Made by a program: the position numbers and the translations under genes | The notes under the pieces: model-generated | Databases searched by the model: none | What the model was told of the DNA's origin: nothing | The model's input: the letters and a program-made list of their open reading frames with translations, nothing else | Origin: Alphaproteobacteria bacterium | Lineage (GTDB): Bacteria > Pseudomonadota > Alphaproteobacteria > JAVJRE01 | DNA length: 64,000 nucleotides | Reading direction: 5' to 3' | NCBI GenBank assembly: GCA_040218575.1 | Contig: JAVJRE010000003.1 | Location: 186,001-250,000 of the forward strand | Shown here: piece after piece, positions 1-8,227 of the stretch | Position numbering within the stretch: position 1 is the stretch's first letter | How the letters are laid out: every line of letters starts with the position of its first letter

Positions 1-421
1 TCGCGCCCACGAGGGCGCACAAAGGGGGCGGACCATGGCGAAGGCAGGTAAAGGGGGCAGGCCGGGCGAGCCGCCGTGAGGTCGCCTGTGCCTACGCCCG
101 GCCGCCGGTGCACCGCACCTTTCTGGCGGCGGCAATAGGCGGACCGGCCCTGACGATTATCAATCCGGGGACGTGGGCTGCCGGTCCGTCCCCGGTGGAT
201 CCGGCCAGGGCCATTATTGAGCGTCATGGCCCACGCTGCGCGTATGCGCGATTGCCAGGACAGTGGCGCGCCAGCCTTTCCTGACTCAGCGCCTTGAGTC
301 TAGCCGCCTGACGCCAGTCTGCGGCACCGTTTGGGCGCCGTCCTTGCCAGTCCGCGGTCCTGTATGCGAAAGGTCCGCATCGACGGATCGATACGCACTG
401 GCAATCGGAGGCGGCCGCGCC
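1..421. other. Non-coding or unassigned left edge
   Basis: I see no supportable gene here. One forward frame stays open from position 3 to about position 280, but its translation is rich in Arg, Pro and Gly and matches no family I know. It could be the 3' tail of a gene cut by the window edge. A reverse-strand open frame at 224-436 looks like a GC-rich shadow. The last 20 bases carry the Shine-Dalgarno sequence of ettA. Confidence 0.4.
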
Positions 422-2104
422 ATGGCAACCCCGCAATACGTCTATGTCATGAAGGGCCTGGGCAAGACCTGGCCCGGTGGCAAGCAGGTCCTGAAGGATG
501 TGTGGCTGAGCTTCCTGCCGGGGGCGAAAATCGGCGTTCTGGGACTGAACGGTAGCGGTAAGTCCACGCTGTTGAAGATCATGGCCGGCCTCGACACGGA
601 CTTCACCGGCGAGGCCTGGGCGGCGGATGGCGTGCGGGTCGGCTATCTGGCGCAGGAGCCGGAACTGGACCCCGATCTGACAGTGCTGGACAATGTCATG
701 CAGGGGGTGGCCGGCACCAAGGCGTTGATAGACGCCTTCGAATCCCTGTCGGCGCGTTTTGCCGAGCCCCTGAGCGACGACGAGATGGCCGCTCTGATTG
801 ATGAGCAGGGGCAGTTGCAGGAGCAGATCGATGCGCAGGATGCGTGGGACCTGCCGCGCAAGGTGGATATCGCCATGGACGCCCTGCGCTGCCCGCCGGG
901 CGACACGGCCGTGACGTCACTTAGCGGTGGCGAGCGCCGCCGCGTGGCGCTATGCCGCCTGTTGCTGTCACGGCCGGACATGCTGCTGCTGGATGAACCG
1001 ACCAACCATCTGGACGCGGAATCCGTCGCCTGGCTGGAGCGCTTTCTGCAGGATTATCCGGGCACAGTCGTCGCAGTGACCCACGACCGCTATTTCCTCG
1101 ACAATGCGGCCGGCTGGATTCTGGAACTGGACCGCGGCCAGGGAATCCCCTGGGAGGGTAATTACACATCCTGGCTGGAGCAGAAGGAAAAACGCCTGGA
1201 GCAGGAAGGGCGCAGCGAGGACGCGCGTCGCCGCACACTGGCCAACGAGCTGGAATGGGTCCGGGCCAGCCCGCGGGCGCGCCAGGCCAAGAGCAAGGCG
1301 CGGGTTCGTGCATATGAGGAATTGCTGGGCCAGGAAGCCGAGCAGCGCCAGGCGCGCGCACAGATTTCAATTCCCGCCGGTCCGCGTCTGGGCGACGTCG
1401 TTATCGAGGCGCAGCACGTGTCCAAGGGATTCGGCGACGTCCTGCTGATTGATGACCTGAACTTCCGTCTGCCGCCTGGCGGCATTGTCGGTGTGATCGG
1501 ACCCAATGGCGCCGGCAAGACCACTTTGTTCCGCATGATCGCCGGCCAGGAGTCGCCGGATCAAGGTGTGCTGAAGGTGGGCGAAACGGTGGTCCTTGGC
1601 TATGTGGATCAATCCCGCGACACGCTGGATGGCAAGAAGACCGTGTGGGAAGAGATTTCCGGCGGCAATGAGATGATCATGCTGGGCAAGCGCGAGGTGC
1701 AGAGCCGGGCCTATTGCTCCGCCTTCAACTTCAGGGGACCGGACCAGCAGAAGAAGGTGGGCCTGCTGTCAGGCGGCGAGCGCAACCGGGTCCACCTGGC
1801 CAAGGTTCTGAAGTCCGGCGCCAACCTGCTGCTGCTGGACGAGCCGACCAATGATCTGGATGTGGATACGCTGCGCGCGCTGGAAGACGCTTTGCTGGAC
1901 TTTGCCGGCTGTGTGGTGGTCATCAGCCATGATCGCTGGTTTCTCGACCGCATAGCCACGCACATTCTGGCCTTCGAAGGCGACAGCCAGGTGGAGTGGT
2001 TCGAGGGCAACTTCGAAGAGTATGAGGCGGACAAGCGTCGTCGTCTGGGCGACGAGGCGACGGAGCCGCACCGGGTCCGCTACAAGCCGCTGGCCCGCGC
2101 GTAG
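422..2104 (+). CDS. ettA: Energy-dependent translational throttle protein EttA (ABC-F ATPase)
   Basis: This is a cytosolic ABC-F ATPase of 560 residues, close to the usual EttA length of about 555. EttA binds the ribosomal E site and gates the first peptide bond according to the ADP/ATP ratio. Two ABC cassettes are visible. The first has Walker [10 protein letters not shown] at residues 41-49 and LSGGERRR followed by [11 protein letters not shown] near residue 190. The second has [10 protein letters not shown] near 360 and [10 protein letters not shown] with [12 protein letters not shown] near 470. The charged linker between them and the absence of membrane segments fit ABC-F. The open frame extends upstream to 263, but the ATG at 422 has GGAGG at 407-411 and gives the canonical N-terminus, so I chose it. 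Transcription appears monocistronic, because the next genes are convergent. Confidence 0.96.
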   Translation: MATPQYVYVMKGLGKTWPGGKQVLKDVWLSFLPGAKIGVLGLNGSGKSTLLKIMAGLDTDFTGEAWAADGVRVGYLAQEPELDPDLTVLDNVMQGVAGTKALIDAFESLSARFAEPLSDDEMAALIDEQGQLQEQIDAQDAWDLPRKVDIAMDALRCPPGDTAVTSLSGGERRRVALCRLLLSRPDMLLLDEPTNHLDAESVAWLERFLQDYPGTVVAVTHDRYFLDNAAGWILELDRGQGIPWEGNYTSWLEQKEKRLEQEGRSEDARRRTLANELEWVRASPRARQAKSKARVRAYEELLGQEAEQRQARAQISIPAGPRLGDVVIEAQHVSKGFGDVLLIDDLNFRLPPGGIVGVIGPNGAGKTTLFRMIAGQESPDQGVLKVGETVVLGYVDQSRDTLDGKKTVWEEISGGNEMIMLGKREVQSRAYCSAFNFRGPDQQKKVGLLSGGERNRVHLAKVLKSGANLLLLDEPTNDLDVDTLRALEDALLDFAGCVVVISHDRWFLDRIATHILAFEGDSQVEWFEGNFEEYEADKRRRLGDEATEPHRVRYKPLARA

Positions 2105-2121
2105 AACCACTGCCGGCGCGC

Positions 2122-2718
2122 TCAGGTGGCGGCAGAGTCTGCCGGAGCCGGCGGGCGCCAGTCGCTGACCACGTCCTCGTATGCCGGTCGCTGCCGTTCG
2201 CTCGGCGGGTGGTCGGTCGAGCCCAGATAGATCCAGCCGGCGATGCGTTCGTTGTCGGCCAGACCAAGAGCCCGCCACACGGCGGGCTCATAGGCGTACC
2301 ACTCAGTCAGCCACTGACAGGCAAGGCCGAGGCTGGTTGCCGCCACCAGCATGTTCTGACAGACAGCACCGGCGGACAGCACCTGCTCCCATTCCGGGAT
2401 CTTGCCGGACCGCACATGGGATATAACACACAGAACGGACGGTGCGCGCAGCAGAACGCCGCGCGCCGCCTCTATCTTTTCGTCTCCGGCATCGGGATTG
2501 TCGCGGCGGAACGCATCCGCCAGAACGTCGCCAAGCCAGGTGCGCGCACCATCATCCAGAATCAGTACGCGCCACGGGCCCAGCTTGCCATGGTCCGGCA
2601 CCCGCAGGCCGCAGCGGATGATCTCCTCGATCATTGCGCGATCGGGCCCCGGCCCGGTCATGTTGCGAGCCACGACCGAGCGGCGCGTGTGTAGAATATC
2701 GAGCGTGGGATTAGTCAT
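2122..2718 (-). CDS. Nitroreductase family protein (YdjA-like)
   Basis: This is a 198-residue FMN-dependent oxidoreductase of the nitroreductase fold. The N-terminal RRSV motif and the stretch LRVPDHGKLGPWRVLIL resemble small YdjA/RutE-type members. The family reduces nitro compounds or quinone-like acceptors with NAD(P)H, but the substrate cannot be told from sequence. The longer open frame begins at 2790. I chose the ATG at 2718 because the family starts just before the Arg-Arg-Ser motif and the longer start would overlap the preceding gene. It is the last gene of a minus-strand run purE-purK-GlcG-like-nitroreductase and sits 43 bases after the GlcG-like stop, so it is probably cotranscribed. 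Its 3' end faces that of ettA. Confidence 0.85.
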   Translation of the reverse strand: MTNPTLDILHTRRSVVARNMTGPGPDRAMIEEIIRCGLRVPDHGKLGPWRVLILDDGARTWLGDVLADAFRRDNPDAGDEKIEAARGVLLRAPSVLCVISHVRSGKIPEWEQVLSAGAVCQNMLVAATSLGLACQWLTEWYAYEPAVWRALGLADNERIAGWIYLGSTDHPPSERQRPAYEDVVSDWRPPAPADSAAT

Positions 2719-2761
2719 AGGGGATCCGTTGTTTCGAGCTGCGGGCCGCATCGGCTTCGGG

Positions 2762-3199
2762 TCAGGTATGCGTGTCTTCGGCAATGGCAAGGCCGGCCGC
2801 CTCTATGGCCTGCCGCGCCACGGCTACGTCCTCGGCTGAGGCGCCGCCGGCTACGGCGAATGCGCCGATGACTGTCTCAGCGCGCCGCACCCGCAGACCG
2901 CCGGCACTGGCGAAGAGGCGCCCGCCGGCCGCCCCCTGCAGGCTGGCGAACCAGTTCTCGTAGCCAGTCGTCTGCCGCGCCAGTGTCTCGGTGGAAAAGC
3001 CCATCACCGCCGCGCTCCAGGCCTTGTTGATAGCGATCTCCGCGCGCAGACGCCCGGCCGATTCATCGCGCGCCACGGCCAGCAGATGGCCGCCATCGTC
3101 GACCACCGCATAGGCCAGCGGCGGCGCACCGGAAGCCCGGCGGTACGCTCGCGCGGCGGTGATGATGGCCAGCGCCTCGTCTGTGGTGAGACGGGTCAA
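2762..3199 (-). CDS. GlcG/HbpS family haem-binding-like protein (DUF336)
   Basis: This encodes about 145 residues of the GlcG/HbpS (DUF336) fold. The conserved core AYAVVDDGGHLLAVARDE is followed by an NKAWSA segment and a Gly-rich ASAGGLRV loop. Relatives bind haem or corrinoid-like cofactors or accompany glycolate and diol utilisation genes; this copy's role is unknown. The open frame reaches 3418, but upstream codons overlap purK and read like shadow sequence. The best start is the TTG at 3199, which overlaps the purK stop in a TTGA arrangement and predicts translational coupling. No signal peptide is visible, so it is probably cytosolic. Its association with purine genes looks positional. 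Confidence 0.82.
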   Translation of the reverse strand: MTRLTTDEALAIITAARAYRRASGAPPLAYAVVDDGGHLLAVARDESAGRLRAEIAINKAWSAAVMGFSTETLARQTTGYENWFASLQGAAGGRLFASAGGLRVRRAETVIGAFAVAGGASAEDVAVARQAIEAAGLAIAEDTHT

Positions 3200-4311
3200 G
3201 ACAGTGTCCCGGCCGCCGTGCGCGGCGCCAGACGAGTGACATGACCCATCTTGCGTCCCGGCAGCGCCTTGTCCTTGCCATAGAGGTGGAGGCAGACGCC
3301 TGGCTCCGCCGCCAGGTCGGCCCAGCGGGTTGCATCCTCGCCTATTAGGTTGGACATGACCGCGTCGGAATGGCGGGCCGTGACACCCAGCGGCAGGCCG
3401 GCGACGGCGCGAACACATTGCTCAAACTGGCTGCAGGCGCAGGCATCAATAGTCCAGTGCCCGCTGTTGTGGGGGCGCGGCGCGATTTCGTTGACCAACA
3501 CGGTCCCGTCGCGGGCGACGAACATTTCAACCGCCACCAGCCCCACCAGATCGAAGGCCCGGGCAACGCGCCGGGCGACGTCCGTCGCCTGATCGGCGGT
3601 GGCCTGGCTGATGCGGGCGGGCACCGTCGAGGTGCGGAGAATCCCGTCGCGGTGAACATTTTCAACAGGCTCGTAACTGGCCATGGCGCCGTCGCCGCCG
3701 CGGGCGACGATGACCGAGACCTCACGGGAGAAATCGACCCATCCCTCGACGATGCCGGTTGGAGCGTTGAGTGAGGCCCAGGCGTCGTCGGCCGATACAG
3801 GCCCGCCGAGGCGCACCTGCCCCTTGCCGTCATAGCCCAGGCGCGTGGTCTTGAGCAGGCCCTGGCCGCCGAGTGCCGCCAGGGCAGCGGCCACGTCAGA
3901 AGCGCTGGCCACCGCATGATACGGCGCCGTGGCCAGTCCGGCCTTGTTGAGAAAGCGCTTTTCCGCCAGGCGGTCCTGTGCCACCGCAAAGACCTCCGGG
4001 CCCGGTCGCACCGGCACATGGCCGGCAAGCCGCTGCAGCGCCGTCGCCGGCACATTCTCAAACTCGCAGGTTACCGCCTGCACCTGCCCGGCAAAAGCGT
4101 CCAGTGCAGCGGTGTCTTCATAGTCGGCACGGGTGACCGCGGCGGCGACGTCGCCGGCCGGTGGCGCGGCTTCCGGCGCGAAGATGTGACAGCGATAGCC
4201 GAGACGTGCCGCGGCCATGGCGGTCATACGGCCGAGCTGGCCGCCACCCACGATGCCGATGGTGGAGCCCGGCGGCAGGGGCGGCGGTGGCGCAGGTCTT
4301 GTCTCTGTCAC
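3196..4311 (-). CDS. purK: 5-(carboxyamino)imidazole ribonucleotide synthase PurK
   Basis: PurK is the ATP-grasp enzyme that carboxylates AIR to N5-CAIR in purine synthesis. The product has 371 residues. The N-terminal nucleotide-fold motif GIVGGGQLGRM is at residues 19-29, followed by CEFENVP near residue 85 and the ATP-grasp segment LVNEIAPRPHNSGHWTIDA in the second half, all typical of PurK. It starts with GTG at 4311, three bases after the purE stop, and ends in a TTGA overlap with the GlcG-like gene, so purE and purK are translationally coupled. A Pro-rich stretch at residues 7-14 precedes the fold and is probably disordered. Confidence 0.96.
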   Translation of the reverse strand: MTETRPAPPPPLPPGSTIGIVGGGQLGRMTAMAAARLGYRCHIFAPEAAPPAGDVAAAVTRADYEDTAALDAFAGQVQAVTCEFENVPATALQRLAGHVPVRPGPEVFAVAQDRLAEKRFLNKAGLATAPYHAVASASDVAAALAALGGQGLLKTTRLGYDGKGQVRLGGPVSADDAWASLNAPTGIVEGWVDFSREVSVIVARGGDGAMASYEPVENVHRDGILRTSTVPARISQATADQATDVARRVARAFDLVGLVAVEMFVARDGTVLVNEIAPRPHNSGHWTIDACACSQFEQCVRAVAGLPLGVTARHSDAVMSNLIGEDATRWADLAAEPGVCLHLYGKDKALPGRKMGHVTRLAPRTAAGTLS

Positions 4312-4314
4312 GTG

Positions 4315-4866
4315 TCAGCCGCGCTTACGGGTCTGGGGTGACTTCGGTACCGCCCGCGTCTGGGCGGTCCGCCAGCGAGCCAGCCTGGCGGCCAGCCGCT
4401 CATCGCCCAGCGCCAGGATGGCTACCGCCAGGAGCCCGGCATTGCGCGCGCCGGCCGGTCCGATGGCCAGCGTGCCGACGGGGATTCCGGCGGGCATCTG
4501 GGCGATGGACAGAAGGCTATCGAGGCCCTTGAGGGCACGGCTTTCCACCGGTACGCCGAGCACCGGCAGGCTGGTCATGGAGGCGATCATGCCGGGCAGG
4601 TGGGCCGCCCCGCCGGCGCCGGCAATGATGACCCGAAAACCTTCATCGGCCGCGCCTTCGGCAAATTCGGCCATGCGGCGCGGCGTACGATGGGCCGAGA
4701 TAACCCGGCAGGCATGACTGACACGCAGTTGCGACAGGATGTCGGCCGCTTCCTGCATGGTCGGCCAGTCGGAGCGGCTGCCCATGACGATGGCCACCGG
4801 CGGCGCTGTCCGGCGCTGGCGTGACCGGGTCGCTGTGGCGTGAGGTTTGGGTCTGGATACCGCCAT
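4315..4866 (-). CDS. purE: 5-(carboxyamino)imidazole ribonucleotide mutase PurE
   Basis: PurE converts N5-CAIR to CAIR directly after PurK. The 183-residue product contains the class I signature [14 protein letters not shown] near residues 24-37, SAHRTP in the active-site loop, and [12 protein letters not shown], all diagnostic. The first 22 residues are basic and Arg/Thr-rich and lie before the domain. The C-terminal 25 residues are also basic and look like an extension. It heads the purEK operon. A TATACT hexamer on the minus strand at 4914-4919 may be its -10 element, although no convincing -35 is visible. Confidence 0.96.
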   Translation of the reverse strand: MAVSRPKPHATATRSRQRRTAPPVAIVMGSRSDWPTMQEAADILSQLRVSHACRVISAHRTPRRMAEFAEGAADEGFRVIIAGAGGAAHLPGMIASMTSLPVLGVPVESRALKGLDSLLSIAQMPAGIPVGTLAIGPAGARNAGLLAVAILALGDERLAARLARWRTAQTRAVPKSPQTRKRG

Positions 4867-4913
4867 GGTTGCGGGCCTTGGCTGTGAGGGCCGTCACAGG
4901 ACGGCGGGCCGGG

Positions 4914-4919
4914 AGTATA
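4914..4919 (-). promoter_or_regulatory. Possible -10 hexamer upstream of purE
   Basis: The minus strand reads TATACT 47 bases before the purE ATG. The same hexamer lies before dinG (8915) and before the coiled-coil gene (22991). No -35 close to consensus is seen 17 bases upstream, so support rests on the hexamer and its position alone. Confidence 0.3.
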
Positions 4920-4979
4920 GCGGCGGTCAGCGCGCGACGGCCATGGGCGGTAGCAGGCGGGTTCCGGCGGTGGCCGCCG

Positions 4980-5369
4980 TCAGCGGTTGAAGGCGCCGCC
5001 TGCCACATGGCCGGCCCATGCGGCAAAAACGCAGAGCAGCACGGAGCCGGTGGCATTGGCCAGGGCACGACCGTATTGCTCATGCTGCAGCAGGGTCAGG
5101 GTCTGCAGGCTGAAGGCGGAGAAGGTGGTGAAGCCGCCGAGCAGTCCGATCAGGAAGAACAGGCGGATGCCCGGAGAGAGCAGGGACCGGCCATCGGCGC
5201 TTTCCAGCGCGGCGATGAGGCCAATCAGGAAGGAGCCACTGACATTGACGGCGATGGTGCCCCACGGCAGCCATTCGCCGAGCCAACGGGCCAGGGCGGT
5301 GGAGACCCAGTAGCGGGCCATCCCGCCGAGGCCGCTGCCGAGACCGATGATGAGGGTAAATTTCAGCAT
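4980..5369 (-). CDS. crcB: Fluoride ion exporter CrcB/Fluc
   Basis: This is a 129-residue inner-membrane protein with four predicted helices, the standard size for a Fluc/CrcB fluoride channel that works as a dual-topology dimer. NVSGSFLIG (residues 42-50) and GGFTTFSAFS (78-87) contain the conserved Asn and the Phe/Thr/Ser residues lining the fluoride path. The ATG at 5369 overlaps the TGA of lysS (ATG-C-TGA), so translation is probably coupled to lysS. No fluoride riboswitch can precede it, because its upstream sequence is lysS coding DNA. Confidence 0.95.
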   Translation of the reverse strand: MLKFTLIIGLGSGLGGMARYWVSTALARWLGEWLPWGTIAVNVSGSFLIGLIAALESADGRSLLSPGIRLFFLIGLLGGFTTFSAFSLQTLTLLQHEQYGRALANATGSVLLCVFAAWAGHVAGGAFNR

Positions 5370-7027
5370 CCGGTGGTGCGCGAGGCGGTGACCGGGGCGT
5401 CTCTACCGGCCGGGCCGGCCGGGCCGGCCGGGCCGGCCGACGTTTCAGGCGCGCGGGCCAGTGCCTCGGCGATCAATTGGCGTGTTTCATCGCGGCCATA
5501 GAGGGCGACGAAGGAACCGAACCGTGGCCCTTGCTCCTGCCCCAGCAGGACCGTGTAGAGGGTGCGGAACCAGTCACGCAGGCTGGCGAAGGGGTGACGC
5601 TTGCCGATCTCATAGACTTCGGTCTGGATCGCCTCGGCGTCAGCATCGGCCGGTAGAGTGTCCAGGGCGTGTGCCAGCTCTTCCAGGGCGGCGCGTTGCA
5701 TCGGGTCGGGCGTGGCGTAGTGCTTGGCGGGCAGGATGAAGTCGCGGTAGTAGGCGATGGCATGGCCAACCAGCCGGTCAAGGAAGGGCGAGGTTGTGGC
5801 GGACAGGTCCGGCGCGTGGCGGTTGATGAAGCCCCACAGAACCGCCTTGTCCTCGCTGTGGCAGACGCTGGCCAGATTGAGCAGCAGGCCGAAACCCGGG
5901 CCCGCCGGCTCCTGAGGAATGGTGCCCGCGTGAATGTGCCAGGCGGGATTTTCCAGCAACGCTGCCGCGTCTTCACCGGCAGCGCGCTGGCGGAAGGCCA
6001 TATAGTCGTCCACCGCCCGCGGAATGCCGTCGAAGTACAATCTCTTGGCGGTCGCTGGCTTCTGAAACATGAAGGTGGCGAGGCTTTCCTCCGGCGCATA
6101 GCGCAGCCAGTCCTCTACCGCCAGGCCATTGCCCTTGGACTTTGAGATACGCTCGCCTTTCTCGTCGAGGAAGAGCTCATAGATCATGGTCACCGGCGGT
6201 GGACTGCCCAGCACCTGGCACAGGCGTGATGACAGGCGCACGGAATCGATCAAATCCTTGCCGCTCATTTCATAATCAACGCCCAGCGCCGCCCAGCGCA
6301 TGGCCCAGTCCACTTTCCATTGCAGCTTGCAGTGACCACCGGTGACAGGCGTTTCGACCCGCTGGCCAGTCTCGTCCTCAAAAACGATGGTGTCGCGGTC
6401 GGGGTAGCGTTCGATGATCGGCACCTGCAGCACACGGCCGGTTGCGGGCGACAGAGGAAGGAAGGGGCTGTAGGTCTTTTGCCGCTCGGCACCGAGGGAT
6501 GGCAGCATGATAGCCATCACCTCGTCATAATGCCGCAGGACACCGCGCAGGGCGTCATCGAAGCGGCCGGCACGATAGCACTCTGACGCGCTGACGAACT
6601 CGTAAGCGAAGCCGAACGAGTCGAGAAAGCCGCGCAGGCGAGCGTTGTTGTGGGCGGCAAAACTCTCATGGGTGCCGAAGGGGTCCGGTACGGCACTGAG
6701 CGGCTTACCCAGATGCTCGGCCATCATGGCCGCATTGGGCACGTTGTCGGGCACCCGGCGCATGCCATCCATGTCGTCAGAAAAACTGATGAGGCGCAGC
6801 GGCGTATCGGTCAGTTCGGCCAGGGCACGGCGAACCATCGAGGTGCGCAGCACTTCGGCGAAAGTACCGATATGCGGCAGGCCGGACGGGCCATAGCCGG
6901 TTTCCAGCAGGATGTGGCCCTTGGCGGGCGGGCTGAACCCGGCCTGGCCACCGAAACGGTCCATGATGCGACGGGCCTCAATGAAAGGCCACGCACGGGC
7001 GGTCCACGCGGGATTGTTCATGGTCAT
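5363..7027 (-). CDS. lysS: Lysyl-tRNA synthetase, class I
   Basis: This is a class I lysyl-tRNA synthetase, the form found in archaea, spirochaetes and many alphaproteobacteria, unrelated to the class II LysRS of Escherichia coli. The product is about 554 residues. The HIGH-type motif is GPSGLPHIGTF near residues 46-56. The KMSKS-type motif is ERISKSKGNG near 290-299. I start at the ATG at 7027 (a second ATG is at 7021); the open frame extends to 7093 with unlikely sequence. The C-terminus carries a Gly-Pro-Ala repeat encoded by a 9-bp tandem repeat at 5406-5439. crcB overlaps its stop. Confidence 0.95.
   Translation of the reverse strand: MTMNNPAWTARAWPFIEARRIMDRFGGQAGFSPPAKGHILLETGYGPSGLPHIGTFAEVLRTSMVRRALAELTDTPLRLISFSDDMDGMRRVPDNVPNAAMMAEHLGKPLSAVPDPFGTHESFAAHNNARLRGFLDSFGFAYEFVSASECYRAGRFDDALRGVLRHYDEVMAIMLPSLGAERQKTYSPFLPLSPATGRVLQVPIIERYPDRDTIVFEDETGQRVETPVTGGHCKLQWKVDWAMRWAALGVDYEMSGKDLIDSVRLSSRLCQVLGSPPPVTMIYELFLDEKGERISKSKGNGLAVEDWLRYAPEESLATFMFQKPATAKRLYFDGIPRAVDDYMAFRQRAAGEDAAALLENPAWHIHAGTIPQEPAGPGFGLLLNLASVCHSEDKAVLWGFINRHAPDLSATTSPFLDRLVGHAIAYYRDFILPAKHYATPDPMQRAALEELAHALDTLPADADAEAIQTEVYEIGKRHPFASLRDWFRTLYTVLLGQEQGPRFGSFVALYGRDETRQLIAEALARAPETSAGPAGPAGPAGRDAPVTASRTTGC
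5406..5439. repeat. 9-bp tandem repeat inside the lysS 3' end
   Basis: Nearly four copies of the 9-mer CCGGCCGGG lie head to tail. In the lysS frame they encode GPA repeats just before the last 14 residues. The unit is a multiple of three, so copy-number change would lengthen or shorten the tail without a frameshift. Confidence 0.9.
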
Positions 7028-7148
7028 GCTGCGTCGCAGGCGTCCGCGTTGATTCGAAAAGTGTGCGGACCCTAGACCAATTCCAGTCGGCAATGAACCA
7101 TTTGCGCACCATACCGGCGGTGATCGGCCGGCACGGTGCGTCTGGTAA

Positions 7149-7168
7149 GGCTGGTGGTGTGCCCAGCC
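7149..7168 (-). terminator. Possible hairpin terminator after the sensor gene
   Basis: GGCTGG and CCAGCC can pair around an 8-base loop just downstream (minus strand) of the Spy/CnrX-like gene stop. The following bases (TTACC) lack a real T-run, so it is at best a weak intrinsic terminator or an mRNA-end stabiliser. Confidence 0.3.
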
Positions 7169-7172
7169 CTAA

Positions 7173-7664
7173 CTAACTACCCCAGGGGCCATGGCCGCCG
7201 CGTCGCCCTGACCGGCCACCGAAGCGTCCGTGATCGCGGGTGATCTGCTCCAGCAGCTCGCGCCGTTGCTCGGGATTAAGGGTGTCGAAGAAGGCGACCA
7301 GGCGTTCGCGCCGCTCGGCCGACATGGCGAGGTGCGGACTTTCCATCGCGGCCAGCAGATTACTGAAGGCTTCGGTTGAGGGTGTTTCGGATTCGGCCAG
7401 CGTCTCAAACTGCTGACGGATGGCCGACATTTCGTCGTGCAGCATATCTCTGTCGCGCCGCTCCCGGTTAAAGACTCCTTCCAGTCCGCGCCGTTGTTCG
7501 GGGCTGAGATCGAGACTCTCGCTAATATGGTCCATGCGCCGGTCGTCCCCCATCATGAAGCGCCCGGCGACATCACGAGCGTGAAGAAAGCCGCCAAGGA
7601 AGAAGGCATTGAGGGCGATGGATGCGGCCAACAGCATCCATGGGGTGATGATTTTCCAGTTCAT
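7173..7664 (-). CDS. Membrane-anchored periplasmic Spy/CnrX-like metal or stress sensor
   Basis: The product has 163 residues: an N-terminal hydrophobic anchor at about residues 7-27, then a mostly helical periplasmic domain. Two LxPEQR-type motifs occur, LSPEQRRGL at 53-61 and LNPEQRREL at 129-137, as in the CpxP/Spy and CnrX (heavy-metal sensor, Metal_resist) superfamily. His and Met residues cluster at 28-46 and 111-114, and the tail is rich in Gly, Arg and His; these could bind metal. It is the third gene of a minus-strand run after a sigma factor and a one-helix protein, the CnrH-CnrY-CnrX arrangement. I infer that it senses an envelope signal and controls the anti-sigma. The ligand is unknown. 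Confidence 0.75.
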   Translation of the reverse strand: MNWKIITPWMLLAASIALNAFFLGGFLHARDVAGRFMMGDDRRMDHISESLDLSPEQRRGLEGVFNRERRDRDMLHDEMSAIRQQFETLAESETPSTEAFSNLLAAMESPHLAMSAERRERLVAFFDTLNPEQRRELLEQITRDHGRFGGRSGRRGGHGPWGS

Positions 7665-7697
7665 GGTGGGCTCCTGAGGGGGGCTGGGGATGGCGGG

Positions 7698-8096
7698 CTA
7701 TTCGTCGAGCCCGGGAAGGGCGGCAAGAAGAGGATCGTCGGCGGCGCTGACCTCATAGGCCGCGAACCAGGTGGTGGCCGTGTCGGACCGGCTGCCGGCT
7801 TCGAAGCCAAGCGTCGCCGCCATCAGCAGGCTGGCGGCGATAGCCAGGCGCAGACCGTGGGACAGAGGGCGTCCGGCGCCGGTGGTTCGCCGGGACGGGT
7901 CGACCAGGGCGCGCGCCCGGCGGATCAGAAGCGTTGGCGCGTCCGCCGGTTGCGGCGGCAGGGCAGAGAGACCCGCCGCCAGATCATTGGCGAGCGCACC
8001 GTCACTTTCATCGCGCAGGCGCGACCAAACCAGCCGGCCAGCCGGCGATGGCGCCGGCTCAGGGGTGGTGCTGGTATCAGGTTCCGATCGGGTCAT
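7698..8096 (-). CDS. Single-pass membrane protein, probable anti-sigma factor
   Basis: The product has 132 residues. It has a Pro/Thr/Ser-rich N-terminus, a putatively cytosolic helical segment (residues 20-75), one transmembrane helix at about 82-100 and a short periplasmic tail. I recognise no family domain, and there is no HxxxCxxC zinc motif of ZAS anti-sigma factors. Its placement between an ECF-type sigma gene and a CnrX/Spy-like sensor gene, with only 33 bases to the latter, makes an anti-sigma role the best inference (compare CnrY). It could instead be an unrelated small membrane protein. Confidence 0.6.
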   Translation of the reverse strand: MTRSEPDTSTTPEPAPSPAGRLVWSRLRDESDGALANDLAAGLSALPPQPADAPTLLIRRARALVDPSRRTTGAGRPLSHGLRLAIAASLLMAATLGFEAGSRSDTATTWFAAYEVSAADDPLLAALPGLDE

Positions 8097-8192
8097 GGCC
8101 GCGCTGTTCCGTTTCCTGTGGTGTGATACGCCACCAAGCGGCGCAGCATCCCCGGCCTGGCTAAATTATCTACCGGCTCCCTGGCGGGCCCC

Positions 8193-8227
8193 CTAACCGG
8201 GCCTCTGACCGGCCCCCCTGACCGGGC
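8193..8227. repeat. Three-copy imperfect repeat between sigma and anti-sigma genes
   Basis: CTAACCGGGC (8193-8202), CTGACCGGCC (8205-8214) and CTGACCGGGC (8218-8227) repeat with a 12-13 base period in the 130-base gap after the sigma factor stop. The copies are GC-rich and nearly self-complementary in part. They may be slippage products or a protein or RNA structural site. Confidence 0.6.

Noticed and set aside
4980-5500. Fluoride riboswitch searched before crcB
   Set aside because: The sequence upstream of crcB is lysS coding DNA and no fluoride pseudoknot pattern was seen.
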